DNA of 43,604 nt, taken from a virus. Under the pieces are notes generated by a model. It had not been told where the DNA came from, did no database searches, and saw only the letters and a program-made list of their open reading frames with translations. The position numbers were made by a program, and so were the translations under genes. Position 1 is the first letter of the stretch. Each line of letters begins with the position of its first letter. The stretch spans positions 1-43,604 of IMG/VR virus record IMGVR_UViG_3300044675_004081, one strand, 5' to 3'. Positions 20,833-31,700 of the stretch are shown here, one piece after another.

Positions 20833-22659
20833 TCAGAACTCGATTACGAGTTTGATATCTTCAATCTGGTCTGGAGCACGAGTAATTAGACGACGATTTT
20901 CTACGTAGATAATCTCGCCAGAATTATTTTCGATCTCTGGATTTGCAAGACCAGCAGCAAAAGTCATACCTAGAAGTGAACCAGCGTATGCGGTATTGAC
21001 AGTGCCAGAACTACTTGACAAAGCACCAGTAACGGCGTTTGCTCCGTTGCTAGCAAAAGCTCTGACAACACCGCTGTCAGCATGAGCATCATTTGTCTGG
21101 ATATACTTCAGAACACCAGCAGTTGTTGAACCACTATCGAGGGTCCAAGAAACAACAGTACCATAAGCAGTTCCACCACTTACTGTTTGTTGAATTCTTT
21201 CGTCTGGGATGAAGTCTGCAGTTGCACCAGTAATCTTGATTGCTTTTAGACCAGTTAGTGTATCAGCAGTTGAGAAAGTTGTTGTGCCATAATTATATGG
21301 GTCCTTGAGAATACCAATTCTGCGGAAATCGTTATCAACTGGGAAGTCTCCTGAACCTTCTGAGTATGTTAGACGAATATTCGTCATAATTCTCTTAGCA
21401 TTTAATTCTGCTTCATGATCTTTACCATGACCGCCAAGAGGTGGAAGGATAACTTCTAGAGCACCTTTCCATCCTGCAGTAGTAGCAACCGCAGTTGTAA
21501 GACCTACATTACTGAATAGGTTGCCATTTCCTAGTAGTACGTTTGCATATGTATAACCAGATCCTCTTGCTTGAATTGAAGCAGATGTGATATTTCCACC
21601 ACCATTTGTAGTGAATTTAACAATACCACCTGTTCCATCTCCCTTGATGGATGTATAGAGAGTTTGTGAAGCAGGAAGACCAGATCCAGCATCTTCAATC
21701 AGAACAACATCACATGCTCCAGCAACAGCAGATGCTGTAACAGTACTACGTGAAGTGTTTGATGGAAGAACGATTGGCTTAAAGTCTGATGATAGGAATC
21801 TTAGTACATCATCAGTTGGGATGGTGTACATATATTTCCAAATATATCCAGCACCAGTTGTTTCTGTATAGAGACCAGTTCCTGATGCATAATTAGCACC
21901 AGTTGTAATTGGCTCTTCGGTTGCGTTTTGACCACTAGCATTTGAAGGATTTTGACCATTATAGAGGCACTTGAATACTTCGTATGCGGAGTTCATTACA
22001 TAGAATTTAGCATCAGCAATTGAAGTTGCACCAGTTGCTGCTGCTTTTCCGATTTGACCACCGCCACCTGGAGTAGCAGAGTAGTCTGGCTTCCACATAT
22101 CAAACTTGGGGTTAGCAACTAAGTCCCAATTATAACGTCTAATGACTGCTCTAGCAAAAGTGTCGGTAATTCTCTTAGCAGCAATAATTTCGTCGTAGAT
22201 GGAAATTACTTCTGCTTGGTTATCTAGAGGAAGAGGTGGCACATCCTCGGTAGCATAACGATAGATACCTGTAACGGCGGTTGCGTTTGTAACAATAGTT
22301 GCTCCATTATCTGCTGTTGCAGTAATTGTGCTTCCTACAGGTGGAGTGGAATTAACACCACTAGTTCCAAAAACGTCAGTTAGAAGGAGGGCAGTATCAT
22401 AAACTGCAGCGATAGTTGCTTTAAAAGCAGAGGCACCATACTGACCAGCAGTTGTTCCAACAAAGATCTTGTGTCCTGCTGTAAAAGCAACAGATCCTTT
22501 GGAATAAATTTCTAAATATGCTCTCCAAGGTTGTGGGCGACCCACGAAGAAGTACATTCTACTACGCTCGGAACCAGTATCCGTAGCACCTTCAGTTAGC
22601 GATTCTAGAAATTGCTTCGCATTAAAAATTCTAAATTTATCAGAGATAATAGCAGCCAT
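20833..22659 (-). CDS. gp8: Baseplate wedge protein gp8, enlarged
   Basis: Short motifs align with T4 gp8 in order. YFFVGRPQPW (residues 36-45) matches ITFGRSEPW, GYIWKYMYTIP (~270) matches GYVWEYLFEIP, and SGEIIYVENRRLITRAPDQ near the C-terminus matches SGEMIYMENRPPIIMAMDQ. T4 gp8 is 334 residues and this protein is 608. The extra length lies mostly in glycine- and threonine-rich insertions (residues ~50-150 and ~300-560). In T4, gp8 joins the baseplate wedge after gp7 and gp10. The position directly after the gp7-like gene supports the call. Late promoter motifs lie 35-60 bases upstream of the ATG. Confidence 0.85.
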   Translation of the reverse strand: MAAIISDKFRIFNAKQFLESLTEGATDTGSERSRMYFFVGRPQPWRAYLEIYSKGSVAFTAGHKIFVGTTAGQYGASAFKATIAAVYDTALLLTDVFGTSGVNSTPPVGSTITATADNGATIVTNATAVTGIYRYATEDVPPLPLDNQAEVISIYDEIIAAKRITDTFARAVIRRYNWDLVANPKFDMWKPDYSATPGGGGQIGKAAATGATSIADAKFYVMNSAYEVFKCLYNGQNPSNASGQNATEEPITTGANYASGTGLYTETTGAGYIWKYMYTIPTDDVLRFLSSDFKPIVLPSNTSRSTVTASAVAGACDVVLIEDAGSGLPASQTLYTSIKGDGTGGIVKFTTNGGGNITSASIQARGSGYTYANVLLGNGNLFSNVGLTTAVATTAGWKGALEVILPPLGGHGKDHEAELNAKRIMTNIRLTYSEGSGDFPVDNDFRRIGILKDPYNYGTTTFSTADTLTGLKAIKITGATADFIPDERIQQTVSGGTAYGTVVSWTLDSGSTTAGVLKYIQTNDAHADSGVVRAFASNGANAVTGALSSSSGTVNTAYAGSLLGMTFAAGLANPEIENNSGEIIYVENRRLITRAPDQIEDIKLVIEF

Positions 22660-22692
22660 TGGTTTTTCGTTCCGACGTGAGTTGTGCCAAAG

Positions 22693-22719
22693 TTATTTAT
22701 ATTTATAGGGTTATTTATG
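22693..22719 (-). promoter_or_regulatory. Cluster of three T4-type late promoter motifs before gp8
   Basis: On the minus strand, CATAAATA at 22719-22712, TATAAATA at 22707-22700 and an overlapping ATAAATA at 22700-22694 all match the T4-type late -10 element. The middle one is the perfect T4 consensus. They lie 35-60 bases upstream of the gp8 start and overlap the last codons of the gp7-like gene. T4-type late promoters need only this box and are read by RNA polymerase carrying gp55, gp33 and the gp45 clamp. Confidence 0.7.
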
Positions 22720-25700
22720 TCAATTGGAATGGAATGATTTCTGTGCCAACACTTAACGTATTCGATCCCCTAACCACAGAACATCCAGTAAATGATGTTG
22801 AAGTTTTTCCAGTATACTGAATTACTCCACCATTACCTGTTAAAATGTATCCGCTTGATTTAAAATATGTTGTTTTTTGAACTGATATTGTAGATCCAAT
22901 AGATCCAGATGATTGTGATAATGTTACTGGATTTTGAATAGATGGTGGAAGAAGATTGAAGTATTCTCCAGAAATAGTGTAACTAGAATTTGCCCTATCA
23001 GTAAAATCTTGTAATGTTAGGGAAGGATAGTATGTATCAATCTCGTTTATTGTCAATCCAGAAACACCAGAAGATCCATCGTCAAATATTCCAGAGAAGT
23101 GAGATATTCTATGTCCAGCGTTTGTGGGAGTATAGTCACCGATATATTGAGTATCAACTCCAAATACAGAGTTTCTAATAACTACTGAAGTTCCATTTCT
23201 CAAAGTTACTGAATATTGATCATTGGTGTTTACAAGATCTATAAATCCATTTAATCTAGTTTGAAGTGGATCAGAAATAAAAATACTCTCCACATAACCA
23301 TCTACAACTCCAGAAGGTGGTGGAATTAGTAAAAATTCTAATGATCCTTTACTGATATCTAATTCAGATTGTATTGATTGAACTATAGAAGAATGTTGTA
23401 ATCCATAATACGAGGATTGAACGGATGAAATAATATTAATATCAAATACAATAAATGTATTTGCAGTAAGATTAGATGTAGAAGTTAATGAAACTACAGG
23501 AAGAATTCCAATTTCAATAAAGTTTGAAGTTGATATAATAGTTGGAGATGGAATTACATTTTGTGTCTGAGTAGTTCTCTGTGACAGATTCACAGTTCCA
23601 ATTCCACCCTGAATGCTAACAATCTGAGACTGAGATTCGATAATAGAAACGCCACCAAATACAGTAGAAATTGGATCTGGTATTTGACGTAAGAATGTTC
23701 CAGCTAGCCATAACTTTGCAGTTGTGTTTGATTGACCCCTTTGTACTTTAAGGAAACGATCATTTAGTTTTCTGTAGTATCTTACAATTTCATCGCCTAT
23801 TAGTAAATAACCATTGGATTTAAATTTAGATGTATCAGAAACATAAACAATATTGTCAGTAATTGCTAAATCTACATCTAGATAAGCACCAGTAGCATAG
23901 TAATTGACATTAGTTAAAGCATCATTTGGAATTAGATTTTCAAAAGATGTGGTAATTTGTCTGTTAGTTGTAAGAACTGATGTAGAAACAATGTCAGCAA
24001 CTCTGCCAGAAATTTGATTAATTACTTGAGTTTTATTGTAGAAAATATCAATTACTTCTATTTCATCTCTATTTGGAGAAACTCTACCAAAAAATTCTAT
24101 ATGCTTTCTTGATAGATTTGATCCAGTATTTTCAAGTAACTGTATTTGTGCAGTTATTACTCTATCAGTATTAATTGGACTTTCTAATACAACAGAAGTA
24201 ACTGAGAAAACTGAGGCAACTTGATTTCCAAGAACATTTATAGTTGATATAATATTCAATCCAGCATTTTCCACATATGGACTCATGCTGATATTGATTA
24301 GAGATACTCCAATATCCCTGGTGTTTAAAACATCATAACCTCTCGCTACAACAATTTTGGGCGCTTGAGTATATCCAGATCCTCCATCAATTAAATCTAC
24401 GCTAATAACTTGTCCTTTACTTACAAGTACATTAGCTCTTGCACCACCACCATTACCATCTTGAGGAATAAATTGTAAAATTGGTGGATTATAATACTGA
24501 TATGCAGTTGGTTGAGTTATTGGATCATAACTTCTTTGATTCCAAGTAAGTGCAACGACTTTTCCATTTTGAATTGTACATACGACACTTAATCCTTCTC
24601 CTCTGGTTATTCCATTATATGTTTCAATATCAACGGAACCAAATAAAGAATTTGAAAGTTGTTGATAATTTCTATGTTCTTTACTTGTTGTTGTTCCTGG
24701 AAGTTTCTTTATTTCTCTGAAAGAATCTTGTCCATCAATACGGATTTTATCACTATTCGAAAGACCGATAAATGGAAGTCTGTATGACTTTCCGATAATT
24801 GTTCCAGACCAGATTTGATTGAGATCTGATAGGATCAATCTTCCAGACTCATCTGTTTCTTTTGCAACTGTTGCATTTGAAATAGTTAACTGAGTGTTAA
24901 TATTATAAAATCCTCTTACAGCAAAGAAAACTGGTTTAGATACATCTATCGCATAATTATTACCAAAAACATCAAATGATAGTGAATTGCCATTAGAAAG
25001 TATATTTGAAATTTCTCCTATAACTTCACACCTTCCATTTGTACCTTCTTGGTAGGCATGAATTGGTGTTCCTATTTTATCTCCCATCCAGTAATACTTA
25101 ATGAAATCTTCCAGTCCAGAAGTAACAGTTAGATTAACCTTTGATCTGGCATAGAAAGTATCTGGATTGAAATCAAAAATATTAAGTACTTGTCCAATAT
25201 CTCTACCATACAAATATCTAATATCAATTTTCATTTCTTTTAATATTGGAACATTAAAAGTAATATTGGGACCAGATACTGTATACGAGTAACCTTGTCT
25301 TTGAAGTACACCATCTAGGAAGACATACATGAAATCTGGTTCTTCGATATTCTGAACTGTATAGTCTTCTACATCTAAAATTAAGAATGGACCAGATTTA
25401 ACATCATTTACCAAATTATAATCTATTGTCAATCTCTTGTAGTTACCTACCCCAATACCAACAACTTTTTCTACTGCTGTTGCTTCACCTATACTTTTCG
25501 CACTAAAATCTTGATCCCATATAGGAGCTACATCAAATACAAGTAGATTAGGAATTACAGTTCTATCAATATAATACGAATCAAATCTTGGATATTCTTG
25601 ATTGTATTTTGGTCTCTGTAGAACAGCATTAATAGTTAAGAATAAGTCCTCATCTTCATCCGTAATAACTTCTGTTCCATCTTCCCAATACAACTCAAAT

Positions 25701-28700
25701 ACTTTATTTGATCCATCAATATAATCTGGTAAACTTCTTTGTACCGTTTTTTTATCAAGTATATCTTTCACATTTGCATATAGCGAATCCACTGAAGAAA
25801 TCACATTATCGCATTCTTGTGCTAGTAAGAGAGGATCGTTGATAATATTATAATTTGAGTAAGTTAAAGTATTTGTCCAATATCCAGACTTATTTAAATT
25901 GATTGGAGTTATCTGAACAATTCCAGCACCATCTGATATAATATCCTTTACGATATCGATCATCGTATTGATACTAGATGTAACTTCTTCGCATAGAGGT
26001 AAAATTGGATCTGATAAAATTGTATTGTCAATAACTGGAGTAATTAGTGTATAGGCACCAGAAGATAACTGGTTCTTCATTGCCAATATCATCAAATCAC
26101 CAAGAGTTTCCCAAGCATCTATTGCAGCATTAGTTTCTTCTTGAGATCTGTTTATACGTGTTAGTTTTTCACCATATGGATAACCATAAAATTCGTAGTA
26201 AGATCTTGCAAATTCTACAATTTTTTCATTTCCACCAAAACGTAAGTGATAAACAACAGCGTCAATCAAATATCCCAAATCTCTCTTACATTTTTGTTTA
26301 TCTGTTGTTGGTAAACTATAATTATCGTAAATGTATTCGCTAACTTCTTCTTGTAAATAGAGTTTATTTGCAAGAATTAAATTTGAAGCATCATAGTATG
26401 TTCCATTATTAATTCCATTTAGATAGAATGTTGCATTATATGGAGATCCAGAAATTGAAACTGAATTTATTAAAGCAGCATTTGAAACAGTAATTTGTGT
26501 AGAATTATTAATTGAAGTAATCCTTGTGTTCTGTGAAAATGCATTTCCAGAACTTACGTACATTCCTACAACCAATTTATCTGTATTGGATACAGTTACA
26601 GTCGTAGATCCTTGTGTATAAGATACATTTTCTTCAACAATGTCCCAATTTCTAATTGCAAGAGAAGCTAGTCTTGTAGCATATTCAAATATATCTAAAG
26701 ATTTTGTTTTATTTTTGGTTATGTAATCATAGTCACTATTGTTTCTAAAAATTCCAATATAATCTACTGTTTTTATATTTCCACCAAATCTAATATCATG
26801 CTGATATGCATCTAGAATATAACCAATATCTCTTTGATAATCGTCTAACTTCGTACTCCAGTCTAATGTTGGATACTTATTCTTTCCATATCCAACTGCC
26901 TCTTCGATAATAAAAGTTCTATTTCTATCAATTTGATTAGCAGCATCTAACCATCTTCCACTACGCTGGAAAATATTCCTAATCTTTTTGAGGTATCTAT
27001 TATTATATTGATTATCCTTAAACGCAAAATACTTACCATAGAATGTTACTCCTCTGTAGGAAGTAAGATCTGTCAAATTATTTCCAGTTCTTTCTAATCC
27101 AGCACCAAGAGGGGGTTTAGAGAAAACAATTGTATCATTTTGAACTGTATATGCTACTCCTGGTTCCTGCAGTATTCCATCTAATGTGATAATTAAATTG
27201 GTAGCACTTAATGGAGTAAATGGTGCGTTGGTATTTGAATTTCTTAATTGGAAAATTGTTGTTCCTTGTAATATGCCATCTGTATCATAATATCCATCAA
27301 ATGGAGCAGATAGTTTAATTTCAAATGCTCTATATTCACTAAAGTTAAATTCTGATGGAGCAGCAGATCCAATACCTCTACGTATTCTTTGATTTTCTAC
27401 TTTTTGAACAATCTGAGTAATTGTCCTCTTTGTGTTTTCAACTGTAATTTTATTTTTATTTGGATCCCACAATTGAATTATACTAAAGTGAGAATTAGTA
27501 TTATGTGACTGCCCTGGCATCTCAGATTGAGCAGTTGATTCAACATCAACCTGACCAAAGAGTTTAAATCCAGCTGGATGTGTTGTTGACTTGATTAAGT
27601 CTCTCCATTTTTCAATTGGAGTTTTTGATTCTATAACATAGGAATAATCTTGATAGAAATGACTATCTAAAATCTTTTGGTTGGATACACCGATTTTACC
27701 TCTATCTGAAGAATAATACCCAAGATTATCATAGAAACTGGCAATCTCATCCTGGAACGATGAGACAAAAACAGATTTTATCAATCCAGAAGCATTTGTT
27801 AAAATAGATTGAACTGGATATCCTCTTCTGAAAATTCCTGTTATTTTCTCTACTTTTAATAAGTTGGATCCAGATCTCCACTCAGAAACTACAGCTCTTG
27901 CTACTTCAACATTATTAATTTTTTGTACTACAATTTCACCTCTTTGATAATTTCCGACAATACTAGATAATCCAAAAATATATTTCGAAGTGAACGATGA
28001 AGATATAGTTTTATCAAGGTGGAAAGATGCTCCATTTTGTAGTATTCTTACACTTTGAGGAACACCAATACTTGTACTTTCTGCGTATGCTACAACAGAT
28101 CCTTCTATAATTGAGATTTCTGGAGCAAAAGTATATCCCTTCCCAGGATTATCTACAACGATTGAAAATATTTTGCCATCTCTAACAATTATATTGAAAC
28201 TTGCATCAACACCATCACCCTTTGTTATAATAATTCTTGGATTTATATAATTAGATCCAGTATCGTCAACTCTAACATCGGTTATGGTATTAGTTGATGT
28301 ATCGTATAAAACAGTTGCTTTTGCTCTGTAATTTCTTGTTGGATCACAACCAATTATTACTGGTACTTTTTTATAGTTCAATCCCAAATTAATCATTTTA
28401 ATCTGATCAATCTGACCAATTGCAAATTCACCACTTGTTGTATATGTAATTACTCCAGAACCATCCCAAAGTGGAGTTGAATTTAGTTGGTATACAAATC
28501 TATTTGGAGTAACATATGTTACTTTTTTAGTTCCCTGTAATGGATCAGTAATTATTTTAAAGTACTTTCCTTCGGAATCGACTATTGAATTTTTATCAAA
28601 ATAATAGAAATTGGAGAACTGAGTTCCCTTTTTAGTTGAATAGTTATTTTCAGATAAAGCGGATCCAAATCCAAATTTTACATATGTAAATGATCCAGGA

Positions 28701-31700
28701 TTTCCTGGAAGAATTACAGATGAAATTTTTTCTTCAGTAATGATGTTAAAATTCTTACTGGGACTTATATCAAAATAAGTGCCAGTTAATGATGAATGTG
28801 AAGTATCAAATTTATAATTGTAATATTCTTGTAAATCAATATTTGGATTTGAAACAAAATTTACATTATCTGCAGAAAATTCGAACTTGTATGATACATC
28901 TTCAATCGAATCAATTGCAACTAATCTTTGTGGAACACTCGAATCAAAGAAACTGGTAGTAAGTTCTACTTTTTCAGCATTCGTTTTCTGTGTTGCATAA
29001 TCAAAAGTGATAATGACTTCTTGAGTTTCTGGATTATAATTTTTGATGCGTCCAGATAAACTAGATGGAGATAGTTGAAAATTATTTGTAAAATTATATT
29101 TTGGTTTGTAGAGATATACTATTTCTCCATTAAAATGGTCTCCTTCTACTGTACCATCTTTTGCTCTAAGAACGGTAATGGTGTTGTTTAGTATTGATGA
29201 AACTTGAACTACCTCTTTTCCAACACCCAATAAATCTCCAACAGAAATTCCTATTGTACTATCAACGATTAACTTTGTCGATCCTATTGCAAATCCAGCA
29301 TGATCTACATATAAAGTCAATCTGGAGCTTCCAGATGTAGCAGTATTTGATCTACTTAATGCCTCATCAGAAACACTCAAGTAATCTGCCTTTCTATATC
29401 CAGATCCACCATCTTGTAAGGTGACAGAAGATACAACACCAGAAGAAGACACAACAATAGTAGCTTTTGCTTCACTGCCAGAACCTCCTGTTAGTGAAAC
29501 GTTTGTGTATGTTCCTGGGGTATAAAATGCCCCACCATTTAAGATTTCAAATCTACCGACACCAGTATAATTAATTGATGACTGATATGATGGTGCCTTT
29601 AATTTTACGGTTTGATATAGTCTTTTTCTTAGATAATACGTCTTTGTCTTCGTTACATCATTTGGTAAAATATCAACCTTGACTTCATCCCCAATTCCCA
29701 ATCCATGGTCAACCGTAGTTTCTACTAATGCAACACTTTGGTTAACGTCAAATGGAACTAAACCATCACTTAGAGATGTAAGAGTTACAATTCTAGAACC
29801 AGAGGTATTAAAAAGATCGCTAGATTGAATGAAATAATTATCATCTACACTCCAAGTTCCAGTTAAAACCTTAATTTTAACGATATTTTGACTAGATGTT
29901 CCCTCTAATACTTGTGCGGTAGCTACTGGAAGATTTATTCCATCTGTTAAGCTTAGAATAGCTCCTTCTGTATATGAACTGTTTTGATCAATTAAGATAG
30001 AGAAAGTTTTAATTGCAGCAGAGAATGTACCAGTGCCATTGAAAGTTCCGATGACATTTTTAAGTACAATTAGATTATCATTTGCTACAGTACCAACTAT
30101 TTCACCATATGCACCAGAAGCTGGTTGACTAAGGGTGTCATTTGCAAATAAGTAGGCAGTTTGAACAGTAGTTAATTGTACAACTTTATTTTCTTTACTG
30201 TACAAATAATTTACTGGTTTTCCCTTTACAAAAGAAACAACCGTAGCTGCTTCTTTTCCTTCTGTGCCAGAATTATCGAAATAAACCTTTGAATTTACAG
30301 AAAAATTGTCTGATGAATTTAGTATGGAGATCGAATCTACAGTTCCAGATTTTACCTCAGCAATTTGAGCAATTACTCCATCACCATTTCTTGGCATACC
30401 AGGAATAAACAGTCTCTTAGACTTTTTAGGAATATCTGCCTGATTTATATTTGAATTATAGTTACTATCTACTGGAAGAGAATAAAAATTCTCTCCAACA
30501 AAATATGGAAACTGTGGAACTTGATTACTATCTATTGTTAAGAAGTACGCATATGTTCCTTGTGGGTAATCTGGAGTAACACAAAATCTACCGTTATTTT
30601 GATCTAGTGATCCACTTTTGTGAATGTATCTGTAGTCATTAACGAATGATCCTATAGGATATATTGTTAGTGATGGACCCTGAGAGCGGTTGTTATTTAA
30701 ACTGTAACTAGATGTCATCCTAACAATAGGAGACTGTGAATTTAATGCATCCTGGTGTCCAAAAGGACCATAAATTGGATTGCCATCATAAGCAAATCCA
30801 ATTATTGGAGAGTGGGTCTTAGTAGATGGTTCTGCTCCAGCAATATTAATATTGTCATTTAATGCAACTCTTAATGCCTTTGGGTTTGCAACATGACCAT
30901 ATCCATATTTTAAAACACTATTGTAATTTTCGAAAATATATCCATATTCGGTATCCAATCTGGTTGAATACTTTGCAAATCTATTTTTGTTCCATTCTTT
31001 CAGATATGGAATTCCAGATGCACCACGACCAACAGGAATTACATCAACAATAACTGTTGATTGATTATAGAAGTTACCCTCAGCATTTTGCACAAAATCG
31101 GTAATCTTTCCGTCTGTGTTTACAACTGCTGTATAATCAGCAAATCTTCCTCTTCCAGCATTATCTCTAATTCTTATAATAGGTGGAGAAGAATAGTATT
31201 CACCAGGATTATCAATTATAAGACTAGTGACTTTTCCTTTGGTAACCACCGCTCTCACAACAGCATCTCTTCCCGAAGTAACAGTTACCTCTGGAGTTCT
31301 TGGGAAAACTGTATTTGTATCAACAATAATTTTTTCTACGACTTGACCAGATAAAACTGCTCTTGCTTGGTTTGGTACTCCATCCAAAAGAACAAATGGT
31401 GGTTTATCATATCCAGTTCCTTGAGTATCTACTTTAATTTCCTCAAGTATTCCAAAACGGATGCTCTCTTCATCTCTAAAACTAAATATTGGAGTGCCAT
31501 TTACAAGAACACCAACATCTCTTTTTGGCGTTTTATAGACTTCAGTGGTTCTAGTTGGAAATTTTCTTAGTATTCTTAATTGCTTTTGATCTAGCAACTG
31601 TTGATCTACTGTAGATCCATCAAGAATTTTGTATGATGGATAACTAGAGCTTGCAATATAATAGTATTGGTCATCCTCAAAAATTGCAGAAACATCAGTT

